Below, one piece after another: positions 37,803 through 48,292 of a stretch of 64,000 bases of DNA. This stretch comes from Marinobacter sp. DY40_1A1 (GTDB taxonomy: Bacteria; Pseudomonadota; Gammaproteobacteria; Pseudomonadales; Oleiphilaceae). Each line of letters opens with the position of its first letter. The stretch's first letter is position 1. The DNA lies in the NCBI RefSeq assembly GCF_016597815.1, contig NZ_VCHA01000001.1, positions 1,116,001 through 1,180,000 on the forward strand, read 5' to 3'. The notes beneath the pieces were generated by a model that did not search any database, had not been told where the DNA came from, and worked only from the letters and a program-made list of their open reading frames with translations. The position numbers were made by a program, and so were the translations under genes.

Positions 37803-39482
37803 ATGTATTACGACTTCTTCGGCTTCAGAGAACCACCGTTCTCGATTGCGCCTGATCCCCGCTACCTCTATTTGAGCGAACGTCACAAAGAGGCGCTTGC
37901 GCACCTGATGTATGGTGTTCAGGGGCAGGGTGGCTTTATTGTGATCACCGGCGAAGTGGGTACGGGCAAAACCACGGTGAGCCGGTGCTTTATCGAGAAT
38001 GCGCCGGCCCATGCAGACATCGCCTTGATTCTGAACCCCCGGCTTTCTGCCCGTGAATTACTTTCCTCAATTTGCGACGAGCTGGAAATTGCTCACCCGG
38101 CCGGCGCCACCATCAAACAGATGGTGGATTTGATCAATAAGGATCTACTCAAAGCCCACGCAGCCGGCCGGCACAAGGTTCTGATGATTGATGAGGCCCA
38201 GAATCTGTCTGCAGATGTATTGGAACAACTGCGCCTGCTGACCAACCTCGAAACCGCAGAAAAGAAGCTGCTGCAGATTGTGCTGCTGGGCCAGCCTGAG
38301 TTGCAGCAGATACTCTCGGTTCCAAAACTTCGACAGTTGAACCAGCGGGTAACTGCGCGCTATCACCTGGATGCCATCAACCGTGATGAACTGCCGGCCT
38401 ACCTCAGCTACCGACTTGGTGTGGCGGGCATGCGCGGCGATGTGTTCGCACCCGCGGCAGTTCGTAAACTTTATCGGTTGAGCAATGGCATTCCTCGCCT
38501 TATTAACCTGATCAGCGATCGTGCATTGCTGGGCGCCTACGCCGAGGGTGAGCATGAAGTGTCGCCTGCACATATACGGCAGGCTGCGAAAGAAGTTGGA
38601 GGCAGCAAAAATATAGGGCCTGGTCCAACGAGGATGACAGGCAAACCGGATCTACCCGGCATTCTGTTGGTCGCGGCATCATTACTGCTTGCTATCGTGA
38701 GTACCTATTGGGTCTACAAGCAGTGGTCAGGCCCGGATGTGATATCTGAGGTAGATGCAGCCCCCGCTCAGCTTGTCGGTACTGTGCAGCGTGAAGACCC
38801 GCCGGAGATCCAGTTGGCACCAAAAGATGAAATAGAGCCATACCCGATTCCAGTATTCAGGTTCTCTGATCAGGCGGTGAGCTTGTCTGAAGCATTTCGT
38901 GGGCTGTTCGGTATTTGGGGCTTGGCGTACAACGCACAGGAATCGCCAATTGCCTGTGAGTTTGCTCGCAGCTCGGGTCTTGATTGCCTGGAGCGTCAGG
39001 GTAGTCGTCGTAGTCTGGCGTATCTCGACAGACCAGCCATGCTGATGCTTCAGGATGATAGCGGCAACCGGGGTTATGTAGTGCTGCGACACATTCAAGG
39101 TGATGTAGCGGAAATAGTGATGCCTGAGGGCTCGGCGGAAGTATCATTTGCCAGCATTGAGCCCTTCTGGTTCGGTGAGTACCGCGTGTTGTGGCAACTT
39201 CCGGATTACGTAACCTTCCGCACCGATGCCAGAGACGTCGCCGGCGAAGAAATGTGGATTGGGGTTCGCATGATGGAACTTGCGGAGACCTACGGTGAAT
39301 CGCCTGCAGATGTGGCCAGAATCAAACGCATGACAGCGCAACAGCAGGTGCGCTGGTATCAGTCGTTAAAGGGGCTCACGGTTGATGGTATTGCCGGCGC
39401 TATGACCGTCATTCAGATCAACAGCGACCTTAATGCAGATGTTCCGAGGCTGATGATCAAAGAGCCTGAGGGGAAGGGATAG
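37803..39482 (+). CDS. exeA: ExeA/GspA-type AAA ATPase of type II secretion assembly
   Basis: This 559-residue protein starts with the typical MYYDFFGFREPPFSIAPDPR. Walker A GEVGTGKTT lies at about 50, Walker B is LMIDEAQNLS, and a single transmembrane helix lies near 280-300 (ILLVAASLLLAIVSTYWV). A periplasmic C39-like region (IACEFARSSGLDCL) follows, and a C-terminal peptidoglycan-binding repeat (WYQSLKGLTVDGIAGAMTVI) ends it. With GspB it helps insert the GspD secretin through peptidoglycan. The partner gene starts 3 bp downstream. Confidence 0.92.
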   Translation: MYYDFFGFREPPFSIAPDPRYLYLSERHKEALAHLMYGVQGQGGFIVITGEVGTGKTTVSRCFIENAPAHADIALILNPRLSARELLSSICDELEIAHPAGATIKQMVDLINKDLLKAHAAGRHKVLMIDEAQNLSADVLEQLRLLTNLETAEKKLLQIVLLGQPELQQILSVPKLRQLNQRVTARYHLDAINRDELPAYLSYRLGVAGMRGDVFAPAAVRKLYRLSNGIPRLINLISDRALLGAYAEGEHEVSPAHIRQAAKEVGGSKNIGPGPTRMTGKPDLPGILLVAASLLLAIVSTYWVYKQWSGPDVISEVDAAPAQLVGTVQREDPPEIQLAPKDEIEPYPIPVFRFSDQAVSLSEAFRGLFGIWGLAYNAQESPIACEFARSSGLDCLERQGSRRSLAYLDRPAMLMLQDDSGNRGYVVLRHIQGDVAEIVMPEGSAEVSFASIEPFWFGEYRVLWQLPDYVTFRTDARDVAGEEMWIGVRMMELAETYGESPADVARIKRMTAQQQVRWYQSLKGLTVDGIAGAMTVIQINSDLNADVPRLMIKEPEGKG

Positions 39483-39485
39483 AGT

Positions 39486-40169
39486 ATGTCCTACATTCTT
39501 GATGCGCTCAGGAAGTCTGAAACTGAGCGTCGCCAGGGTAAAGTCCCGGATCTTGGGCAACAGGTGCAATTGATACATCGCCCCAAGAAAAAGCGTACAC
39601 CCCTGATGGTGTGGGTGGTGCTTGCACTGTTTGTGAATGCCGGAGTGCTGGCTGTTGTATTCTGGCCGAAACCGGCAGTGGAGGCTGTACAAAAGCCAGC
39701 TCCCAAGCCAGGGCCAAAGTTGGCTGTAAAACCAGCGCCAGCTGCTGAAGTATCAGAGCCAGTAGCCCAGCCTGAACCCGCCCGGGTTGTTGCTCCCCAG
39801 CCGGCGGCTTTGGTCAACGAACCAATAGCTGAGCCTGAACGCCAGTGGCCTGCCATTATCACTCCGTCTTTGCGCCAGGAGCGTGAGCCGCCGGATGCGG
39901 CCCGGAATGGGCCCAAAGAGCGTGTGCCACACCTTGTTGAATTACCCCTGTCATTTCAGAAGAGTATCCCGGACCTGATGTTTAACAGTCATATCTATTC
40001 AACAGATCCATACGCCAGCCGGGTGATGATTAATGGCCACTATCTTGGCCAGGGCGATGCCTTCTCCGGGATCATGGTAGAAGAAGTGACGGAGAACGGC
40101 GTTATTCTTAGCAAGCAAGGCAGAAGCTTTCGCGTGGGTATCGTCCGCGACTGGGTGAGCCCACGCTAA
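39486..40169 (+). CDS. exeB: General secretion pathway protein GspB
   Basis: This 227-residue protein opens with the family block MSYILDALRKSETERRQGKV and has a membrane helix near 40-60. A Pro/Ala/Glu-rich spacer follows. The C-terminal GspB domain starts near 155 (PDLMFNSHIYSTDPYASRV, then GQGDAFSGIMVEEVTENGVI). It is the partner of ExeA. The stop overlaps the dinG start (TAATG). Confidence 0.92.
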   Translation: MSYILDALRKSETERRQGKVPDLGQQVQLIHRPKKKRTPLMVWVVLALFVNAGVLAVVFWPKPAVEAVQKPAPKPGPKLAVKPAPAAEVSEPVAQPEPARVVAPQPAALVNEPIAEPERQWPAIITPSLRQEREPPDAARNGPKERVPHLVELPLSFQKSIPDLMFNSHIYSTDPYASRVMINGHYLGQGDAFSGIMVEEVTENGVILSKQGRSFRVGIVRDWVSPR

Positions 40170-42406
40170 TGGCACTAACCGAGGACGTAAAACAGCAGAT
40201 TCAGCAAGCCTATCGAGATGTGTTGGCCGGCAAAGGGGTGCGCGCCCGTTATGGCCAGCGTCTGATGATCGCCGAAATCGCTCGATATATGGGCGAAATT
40301 ACCGATAACGACGGTCAGCGCACCTCTGCTCCAGCGGCCTGTGTGGTTGAGGCTGGTACGGGTACTGGTAAAACACTGGCCTACCTGATTGCAGCTATTC
40401 CCATAGCTCGGGCTTTGGGCAAAACCCTGGTGATCTCCACTGCTACCGTGGCATTGCAAGATCAGATTGTTCTTAAAGATCTGCCGGATCTTAAAAAACA
40501 CAGCAAAATGAATTTCAGCTGGACCCTCGCCAAAGGCCGTGGCCGGTATTTGTGTATGTCCCGCCTGGAATCGCGATTGCACGATGAGGGCAATGGCGAC
40601 AGCGATACCATGCCTCTGTTTTTGCTGGATAGCCCAGGAACCGAAGAACCAGGAACCCGGGCGTTTTTCGAAGAAATGCTGGCAAGCTATGGCTCCCGCA
40701 AATGGGACGGCGACAGGGATCACTGGCCTGAGCAGATACCCGATGACGTTTGGCGCCAGGTAACTACCGATCATCGCCAGTGCACGAACCGGCACTGCAG
40801 CTATTTCGACAGCTGTGCATTTTTTGATGCTCGCAAGGATCTGGATGAAGTGGATATCGTGGTGGCCAATCATGATCTCGTACTTGCTGACCTTGCGTTA
40901 GGTGGTGGTGCAATACTTCCTGAGCCAGAAAATGCGCTGTTCATCTTTGATGAAGCCCATCACCTGCCAGATAAAGCGCTGAATCACTTTGCGGCGTCTG
41001 TTCCGTTGAACTCAACACGCCAATGGCTTAAACAGCTATCCCAAGCGTTAGTAAAAATTCAGCCCTACCTTTCCCCGGCTACTCAAGCCGCTAAATCGGT
41101 TGAGCGCATAAGCACCGCCTCGCGGGATGTTGACCTCATACTGGCCCGCGTTTATGAGGAGGCTGAACACAATACTGGCTGGGAATTCAATGAAGAGCGC
41201 CGTTCTGCACAATGGCGATATCCCGAGGGTGAGCTGCCCGATGCTCTGGCGGAGCTGGCCGCTGAAAGCAGAATCGCTACGGCCAATCTGGTGCGTCACT
41301 TGGGTGCGTTGGCGGATGAACTGCAAGGTGCCTTTGATGAACGCAAGCAACACGAGATAGACAGGGACACTGCCGAAGCCTGGTACCCGGTAATTGGCGC
41401 CTTCCACAGCCGTGCCGAAGATCAGTTGCGGCTTTGGGCGGCCTGGACAGAACAAACCGGATCACCAAAGAAAACCACGGAAAGCGAGCAGGGTGCCAGC
41501 GAAGGCTCACCAGAGAGCATTCCGGAAGATTCCACTAACGGGCCGGAACCGAGGGGCCGAATCTACAAAAGCCCCCCTCCGGCACGTTGGAGTGTGCGGC
41601 AGCGTTGGGATCATGCGGAAGACATCACTCTGTTCAGCTCGCCAGTGCTTGCAGATAATCTGCTTTATTCGAGGCTGTGGTCGCGGGCTTACGGGGCTGT
41701 GTTAACCAGCGCCACACTGACGGCGCTTGGCCGCTTTGATCGCCTGCAGGCACGGGCCGGTCTGCCGGAAGCGAGTCGTTTGCTGGTGGTGCCCAGTTCT
41801 TTCCGGTACGCAGAAATGGCGACCGTTGAAGTGCCGGCCATGGCTTGCATGCCTACGGATGATGGTTTTGCCGAAGAGCTTATCAAGCGTGTACCCGAAT
41901 GCTGGGCCGGTGAAACCGCTACGCTGGTGCTGTTCACCTCCCGTCGCCAGATGCATCAGGTTCGGGATGCCCTCGCGCCTGACTATCCGGATCTGATTAT
42001 TACTCAGGATGATATGTCACGGGGTGAGGTGCTTCGCCAACACCGGGAGCGGATTGATGAAGGCAAAGCCAGCGTGTTGTTTGGTGTGGCCAGTTTTGCA
42101 GAAGGAATCGATTTGCCCGGCAAGTATCTGCACCATGTGGTGATCACTCGCTTACCCTTTTCTGTGCCGGACGACCCCATAGAAGCAGGGCTGGCAGAAT
42201 GGATAAGCCAGCGCGGTGGTAATCCATTCATGGAAATTACAGTGCCAGACGCATCCATTAAGCTCGTTCAGGCGGTTGGCCGGCTGCTGCGAACGGAAGA
42301 GGATACGGGCAGGGTAACTATTTTGGACCGCCGCATTGTCGCAAGACGCTATGGACAACTACTGCTTGATTCATTGCCACCATTTCGGCGCATTATCGCA
42401 CGCTGA
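40169..42406 (+). CDS. dinG: ATP-dependent DNA helicase DinG
   Basis: This 745-residue XPD-like helicase has Walker A EAGTGTGKT at 61-69, the iron-sulfur cysteines (RYLCMSRLES, then QCTNRHCSYFDSC), the DEAH box FIFDEAHHLPD, and the late motif VQAVGRLLRTEEDTGRV. It unwinds DNA with R-loop or G-quadruplex structures. Some polyglutamate/proline linker (TESEQGASEGSPESIPEDS) is unusual in composition but lies in a loop. A strong terminator follows. Confidence 0.94.
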   Translation: MALTEDVKQQIQQAYRDVLAGKGVRARYGQRLMIAEIARYMGEITDNDGQRTSAPAACVVEAGTGTGKTLAYLIAAIPIARALGKTLVISTATVALQDQIVLKDLPDLKKHSKMNFSWTLAKGRGRYLCMSRLESRLHDEGNGDSDTMPLFLLDSPGTEEPGTRAFFEEMLASYGSRKWDGDRDHWPEQIPDDVWRQVTTDHRQCTNRHCSYFDSCAFFDARKDLDEVDIVVANHDLVLADLALGGGAILPEPENALFIFDEAHHLPDKALNHFAASVPLNSTRQWLKQLSQALVKIQPYLSPATQAAKSVERISTASRDVDLILARVYEEAEHNTGWEFNEERRSAQWRYPEGELPDALAELAAESRIATANLVRHLGALADELQGAFDERKQHEIDRDTAEAWYPVIGAFHSRAEDQLRLWAAWTEQTGSPKKTTESEQGASEGSPESIPEDSTNGPEPRGRIYKSPPPARWSVRQRWDHAEDITLFSSPVLADNLLYSRLWSRAYGAVLTSATLTALGRFDRLQARAGLPEASRLLVVPSSFRYAEMATVEVPAMACMPTDDGFAEELIKRVPECWAGETATLVLFTSRRQMHQVRDALAPDYPDLIITQDDMSRGEVLRQHRERIDEGKASVLFGVASFAEGIDLPGKYLHHVVITRLPFSVPDDPIEAGLAEWISQRGGNPFMEITVPDASIKLVQAVGRLLRTEEDTGRVTILDRRIVARRYGQLLLDSLPPFRRIIAR

Positions 42407-42423
42407 TCAGACAGAAAAGCGGC

Positions 42424-42455
42424 AAAAAAAGAGCCAGCCCGAGGGCTGGCTTTTT
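42424..42455. terminator. Strong bidirectional terminator after dinG
   Basis: Stem AGCCAGCC/GGCTGGCT with a 4-base loop is followed by TTTTT on the plus strand; TTTTTTT follows on the minus strand. On the minus strand it would end transcripts coming from the LuxR-type gene at 42650 or from the CRP-like site at 42630. Confidence 0.9.
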
Positions 42456-42629
42456 AAGGGGGCTTTCGCAAAAGCACTGCGTTAAATAACGCGTTACAAG
42501 AAGTCTGAAGGCCTGAAGTTTCAGAATTCGTAGTGAGGGGTTGCCTCACCGTGGAAACAATAATAAGGGAGTAGGGGGCGTAGCCGAATCGTCCAAAGGG
42601 CGTAGCAAGGTTAAAAACTTATCGCGCAG

Positions 42630-42645
42630 TGTGACGTGCGTCACA
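42630..42645. promoter_or_regulatory. Perfect CRP/Vfr-type site TGTGA-N6-TCACA
   Basis: The sequence TGTGACGTGCGTCACA matches the CRP consensus exactly. It lies 5 bases from the stop codon of the LuxR-type gene. The rest of the 42456-42649 gap holds no gene on the plus strand. A GTGAGG/CCTCAC hairpin at about 42533-42550 and the terminator at 42424 would allow a small RNA on the minus strand. Confidence 0.5.
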
Positions 42646-42649
42646 AGAA

Positions 42650-45400
42650 TTACCCGGTGAGGATGCCTAGTTCTCGCGCTTTGGCCAGAGCTTCGGTCCT
42701 CCGGCCTACGTCCAGCTTGCCATAGAGGTTGCGTATGTGGGCTTTTACCGTGGCCGGAGCCACTCCCATGCGCACCGCAATATCCTTGTTCGCATAGCCT
42801 GCGTTGATCAGCTCCAGTACTTCCAATTCACGCTGACTCAGAGGTTCCGCAAGCTCCCGGGCGGGGCGGCTGGCATTGGTTTTACTGGCAATAGGCTGAG
42901 TCCCTGTCGCAGTGGCTGAACTCGGCTCACTGTTCGGGCTCAGAAGCATCTCAGTCAAGTTGCGCTGCCAGTTTCCGCCATTTTTCAAGGCAGGGGATTC
43001 AAGTAATAGCGCCTGTAACCGGGGGCTTTCTTCGGCAAATAGCCTCAAGAATCCGGCCTCTGCAGCGACACTCAATGCCCGTGCGAGCCGCTCCTGGCAT
43101 TCTTCACTGCGATTTTGCTGGTCGAGAGCTTCGGCAGACACAAGTAATGCTTCAACAACGTGCCGGGTATGCTCGTTATGCATGGCAGCCGCCATCAATG
43201 CATCAAGGATTTCCAGCGCCTGCTCCGGCTTACCCTCATCAACCAGCAGCCGCGCATAGCTGATGCTGTTTTGTTCACGGTTCAGCGGGTTGGTCAGGGT
43301 ATGGCTCTGAACAGACTCAAGAATGGAGCGGGCCCGGGCGGCTTGCCCGGCCGCAAGGTGACAACGCGCAAATAATGCAGAACTGGCGGGAGGTTCAAAG
43401 ACAATATGCTCCCGGCGTTTACGGCCAACTTGCTCCGCGTCCGCCAGATACTCTATTGCTTCCTGATAGCGACCATCGCTGAAGGCCAGATGCCCGCGAA
43501 CATGCTGGATAATTATATGTTGTCCCGGCTCAGCACCCTTGTTTACATGCTCAAGCAAAGGCTCCAGGTGGGCAGCTGCATCCCGAAGCTGATTTCGCTC
43601 CCGGAAAATTTCCGTCAGTGAGGCGCTTAGCCAACAGGAAATAAGCCTTGGCTGGCTAGGGTCTGCATAGTGTTGATCTACCCACTTTCGCACGTTGGTG
43701 CAGGTTTCCAGAGCAAGGTCCATATCGCCACGGTTGTACTGTATCCATGCGAGTAAACCACCGCTTGAAAGAACGGTGCTTGGCTTGCGCTCCACCTGTC
43801 CGTAATGAACCGCAGATTTCAGCGCTTCTTCGGCCCCTGGCAAGTCACCTTTGCCGTAATCGTCGAGGCCTAGGCCATAGTAGGTTACGGATTTGAGGGG
43901 GATTTGCGTATGGTCTATTTCTGCAAGAACCTGGCGAGTCAGATCACTGGCGTTCTTGTCATCGCTGCGTGAGCGGGCAAGGTAGGAGCGTATCAACGTT
44001 ATCTCGCTTTGCACGCCAAGTGCGCCTTCGGCATCTGGAGCTGAATCAGCGACGCGCTGATCAAGCAAATCTTCCACATTGGCCAGCAGGTGTTCCAGGT
44101 TATCGAGCCGGTTAGCGAAAAAGTGGCCCCAAACACGCAGCATTTGTAACTGGGGGCTATCTTTAATCTCATCTGCAGGTAGTTCATCGAGCCAGTTCAG
44201 GACCGGCAAGTGGTACCCCCCATGAATCAGGTTGTTTCCATGGGTTGCCAAAACCCTCGCCAGCCAAGGCCAGTCTTTGTTCTGCACAATTTGCGCAATG
44301 GCTCCCTGAACCTGCCCGTGGTCAAGCAACCACTCAACCGTTCGCTGCCAAAGTTGATGCGCCCGGGTGGGGTCGGCGTGGCCAATCCGCTGCAGCAGTG
44401 CATCCCGAAACAGGTCGTGGTAACGGAACCACTCGTTATGATTGTCCAGAGGAATCAGAAACAGGTGCTGCGAAAGCAGGCTTTCAAGCATCTCCTGGCT
44501 GTTGTCAGTTTCACGAATTGAGTCGCACATTGACGCGCACAGCCGGGGGCAACAGGCAGTATCGAGCAGGAAGGCAACGATTTCATCTGGTTGCTTATCC
44601 AGCACTTCGCTGAGAACGTAATCGCTGATATGCCGTTCATCGATGCTCAGTGCAGCGGTGGGCGCGTCTTGTGCCACGCCCGATTTGATCTGCTCCAGGC
44701 CTCTGTCGCTGCCTGATAAAGCAGAAAGCTGCAGGGCCGCTACCCAGCCTTCCGTGCGTTGGCAGATGGCCTGCACGTCCTGGTCTGGAATGACCATGCC
44801 CATGGTGCTGTGAAAAAACTCCCGACACTCATCTTCCGAAAATGCCAGGAGTGCCGGGTGAATTTCCTGTACCCAACGTCGCACACGCCAACGAGCCAGA
44901 GGCAAGGGCGGTTCGGAGCGGGATATTAGCGTAACGGTCACACCAGCAGGGAGGTAGTCCACAAAGTAGCCAAACTGCCGGTGAATCCGGTCGTTGGCAG
45001 CAAACTGAAAATCATCCAGCACCAGAACCCAGGGGCCACCATCCGCAGCCAGGGCATTAACCAGTGCCGTGATCGCGCTGTTAATGCTGTCATCCGTGCT
45101 GCCGGAAAGGCTTTTTTGGCAGGGCTCAAGCCCCGTTAGACCCGCATGCTCGAAAGCGCTGGCAACGTATTGCCAGAAGCGCTGGGGGTCGTTGTCATGC
45201 TCATCCAGAGAGAGCCAGGCAATTGGCCCGGAGGTGCGCGCGCACCACTGGCTTACCAAGGTTGTTTTACCAAACCCTGCCGGGGCTAATACAAGGTTGA
45301 GCCGCTTCGGGTGGCCGGGCGCTAAAAGCGAGCTGAGTCGGTCTCGCTGCACGGCTCTGGGGTCGGTGGCTGGCCTTAGGAATTTGGTAGTTAACAGCAT
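42650..45400 (-). CDS. MalT-like LuxR-family transcriptional regulator
   Basis: This 916-residue regulator is built like MalT. An N-terminal STAND ATPase has P-loop APAGFGKTT at 39-47. A winged region and TPR-like helical sensor repeats (about 380-800) follow. The C-terminal LuxR HTH reads LSQRELEVLELINAGYANKD and PATVKAHIRNLYGKLDVGRR. Such proteins activate catabolic operons when an inducer and ATP bind. No catabolic operon is next to it, so the target is unknown. The start is well placed, with no strong Shine-Dalgarno. The intergenic region to cysB (45401-45652) has a TATACT at about 45541 but no convincing -35. Confidence 0.9.
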   Translation of the reverse strand: MLLTTKFLRPATDPRAVQRDRLSSLLAPGHPKRLNLVLAPAGFGKTTLVSQWCARTSGPIAWLSLDEHDNDPQRFWQYVASAFEHAGLTGLEPCQKSLSGSTDDSINSAITALVNALAADGGPWVLVLDDFQFAANDRIHRQFGYFVDYLPAGVTVTLISRSEPPLPLARWRVRRWVQEIHPALLAFSEDECREFFHSTMGMVIPDQDVQAICQRTEGWVAALQLSALSGSDRGLEQIKSGVAQDAPTAALSIDERHISDYVLSEVLDKQPDEIVAFLLDTACCPRLCASMCDSIRETDNSQEMLESLLSQHLFLIPLDNHNEWFRYHDLFRDALLQRIGHADPTRAHQLWQRTVEWLLDHGQVQGAIAQIVQNKDWPWLARVLATHGNNLIHGGYHLPVLNWLDELPADEIKDSPQLQMLRVWGHFFANRLDNLEHLLANVEDLLDQRVADSAPDAEGALGVQSEITLIRSYLARSRSDDKNASDLTRQVLAEIDHTQIPLKSVTYYGLGLDDYGKGDLPGAEEALKSAVHYGQVERKPSTVLSSGGLLAWIQYNRGDMDLALETCTNVRKWVDQHYADPSQPRLISCWLSASLTEIFRERNQLRDAAAHLEPLLEHVNKGAEPGQHIIIQHVRGHLAFSDGRYQEAIEYLADAEQVGRKRREHIVFEPPASSALFARCHLAAGQAARARSILESVQSHTLTNPLNREQNSISYARLLVDEGKPEQALEILDALMAAAMHNEHTRHVVEALLVSAEALDQQNRSEECQERLARALSVAAEAGFLRLFAEESPRLQALLLESPALKNGGNWQRNLTEMLLSPNSEPSSATATGTQPIASKTNASRPARELAEPLSQRELEVLELINAGYANKDIAVRMGVAPATVKAHIRNLYGKLDVGRRTEALAKARELGILTG

Positions 45401-45625
45401 TGACGTCCTGTGTGCCGGAAATAAAGTTGTACCGGGATTGTGTGCTTTGTGTCTCGCAAGTCAATGGCTGGAGAAACAAACACCCGTGTTACAGGCTGCG
45501 CCGGCGAGATTTTGGTCTAAACTGAATCAAAGCGCCCATCTATACTTAAAAAGAATGAAAAGCGGCGCCGTTATGCGTATTCTTAGCTTCTGTTTCCCGT
45601 ATACATCCACTTGCAGTCCGCCTAA

Positions 45626-46630
<1,005 letters not shown>

Positions 46631-46649
46631 GCGCTTGGTCAACAATCAA

Positions 46650-46669
46650 CCGCCAGTCCTTACTGGCGG
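46650..46669. terminator. Hairpin between cysB and cysH 3' ends
   Basis: CCGCCAG/CTGGCGG with a 6-base loop covers the cysH stop codon. It has no T tract, so termination is uncertain. Confidence 0.35.
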
Positions 46670-47382
46670 GCGATCAGGTTTCCTGCATGAAGGCCACACT
46701 CTTTCTGTGTGGCTTCTTCCCACCACCAGCGTCCCTCGCGCTCGTGCTGCCCTGGTAACACAGGGCGGGTGCAGGGCTGGCAACCAATACTGACAAAACC
46801 TTTCTCGTGCAGCTTATTGTAGGGAGCTTCCGTCATGCGGATGTAGTCCCACACCTCTTTGGATGTCCAGTTGGCCAGGGGGTTAAACTTTACAAGTGCT
46901 TTGCCGGGACCAGAGAAAGTTGCGTCTTCTTGTGCAACAGGAACCTCATTTCGTGTACCCGGGCTCTGATCCTTACGTTGGCCGGTAATCCAGGCGTCAA
47001 CCCCTGCGAGTTTGCGCTTGAGCGGGTTTACTTTGCGAATCCCACAGCATTCGCTGTGGCCATCCCCAAAAAAGCTGAACAAGCCCTTTTGGTTCACCAG
47101 ATCCTGCACTTCATTGGCATCTGGAAACAGAACCTCAATGCTGATGCCGTAATGTTTGCGCACCCGTTCTATAAATTCGTAAGTTTCCGGGTGCAGACGA
47201 CCGGTATCCAATGTGAACACCTTAAGGTTGTCCGTCAGCTTGTGAGCCATTTCGATGAGCACCACATCCTCGGCGCCACTAAAAGAAATAGCGATGTTTT
47301 CATAGCGCTTGAAGGCAGCCTTCAGAATCGCCCTAGGGCTTTGATCGGCCAGTTCGTTCTGTAGATCGTGGATATTGCTCAT
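46660..47382 (-). CDS. cysH: Adenylyl-sulfate (APS-type) reductase CysH
   Basis: This 240-residue reductase makes sulfite from [17 protein letters not shown] forms the PP-loop. The iron-sulfur cysteines are at 112-113 (ECCGIRK) and at 201 and 204 (GCQPCTRP), which marks the APS-type rather than the PAPS-type enzyme. The catalytic Cys is at 229 in KECGLH. Annotated names in the family vary (phosphoadenylyl-sulfate reductase), but the CC...CxxC pattern indicates the [4Fe-4S] form. A candidate CysB box lies just upstream. Confidence 0.93.
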   Translation of the reverse strand: MSNIHDLQNELADQSPRAILKAAFKRYENIAISFSGAEDVVLIEMAHKLTDNLKVFTLDTGRLHPETYEFIERVRKHYGISIEVLFPDANEVQDLVNQKGLFSFFGDGHSECCGIRKVNPLKRKLAGVDAWITGQRKDQSPGTRNEVPVAQEDATFSGPGKALVKFNPLANWTSKEVWDYIRMTEAPYNKLHEKGFVSIGCQPCTRPVLPGQHEREGRWWWEEATQKECGLHAGNLIARQ

Positions 47383-47433
47383 AAAATACCAGTACCTGAT
47401 GCGAGTTTTGTGCAGATTAGCACTAAACCTCTA

Positions 47434-47448
47434 ATTCCATAAAGGAAT
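47434..47448. promoter_or_regulatory. Inverted repeat upstream of cysH, possible CysB box
   Basis: ATTCC-ATAAA-GGAAT is a perfect inverted repeat about 50-65 bases upstream of the cysH start. Its place next to cysB and cysH suggests CysB binding; I cannot confirm the motif. Confidence 0.3.
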
Positions 47449-47623
47449 GACCAACTATATGGTTATAGCCAGGCGGGCAGGTAAGACCGGTAAATCTTGG
47501 TGTTTTCTTGGGATGCACGATGCTTTTTGCCCGGATATTTCTTATGATACCGCGTCTATAAAAGGGGGCAGGCCATGCTCTCATTCAGACTTAACACTTG
47601 AACCATTGAATCAGGAGATCACT

Positions 47624-48238
47624 GTGGAACTGGCATGTCTTGACCTTGAAGGCGTATTGATCCCGGAAATCTGGATCGCATTTGCAGAAAAAACCGGTAT
47701 TGAAGAGCTCAAGGCCACCACCCGTGACATTCCGGATTACGATGTTCTGATGAAGCAACGTCTCCGAATTCTGGATGAGCATGGATACGGCCTGCCGGCC
47801 ATTCAGGAAGTGATCGGTACCCTGGACCCGCTGCCAGGCGCTCGCGAGTTTCTGGACTGGCTGCGTGAGCGCTTTCAGGTGGTGATCCTTTCAGACACCT
47901 TTTATGAATTCGCCATGCCGCTGATGAAAAAACTGGGCTACCCGGCGCTTTTGTGCCACAAGCTGGAAGTGGCGGAGAACGGTCAGATTACCAATTACCT
48001 GCTGCGCCAGAGAGACCCCAAACGCCAGTCGGTGCGTGCCTTCCAGCTATTGAACTATCGCGTTATTGCAGCGGGTGATTCCTACAACGACACCACCATG
48101 CTGGGGCAGGCGGAAGCAGGCATTCTGTTCCACGCACCTAAAAACGTGATTGATGAGTTCCCGCAGTATCCGGCGGTACATGAATTTGAAGATTTGAAGA
48201 AAGAATTCCTGAAGGCGAGCGCTGTTCACAGCGTTTGA
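47624..48238 (+). CDS. thrH: Bifunctional phosphoserine phosphatase/homoserine phosphotransferase ThrH
   Basis: This 204-residue HAD-family enzyme starts at GTG 47624, six bases after AGGAG; the longer frame to 47447 is not supported. Motif I is ACLDLEGVL with the Asp nucleophile, TTRDIPDYDVLMKQR is the substrate segment, motif II is VVILSDTFYEF, and motif III/IV is VIAAGDSYNDTTML. It closely follows the ThrH protein of Pseudomonas as I remember it. It makes homoserine phosphate for threonine synthesis. The gap between cysH and thrH (47383-47623) holds the divergent promoters. Confidence 0.93.
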   Translation: MELACLDLEGVLIPEIWIAFAEKTGIEELKATTRDIPDYDVLMKQRLRILDEHGYGLPAIQEVIGTLDPLPGAREFLDWLRERFQVVILSDTFYEFAMPLMKKLGYPALLCHKLEVAENGQITNYLLRQRDPKRQSVRAFQLLNYRVIAAGDSYNDTTMLGQAEAGILFHAPKNVIDEFPQYPAVHEFEDLKKEFLKASAVHSV

Positions 48239-48292
48239 TCGTAAGGTGTTTTTGAGTAGCCTTTTGTAAAGGGCCTTTAGCCCAGAGCGGTG

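Noticed and set aside
47447..47623. N-terminal extension of thrH
   Set aside because: The known family starts at the GTG at 47624, which has AGGAG at the right distance.
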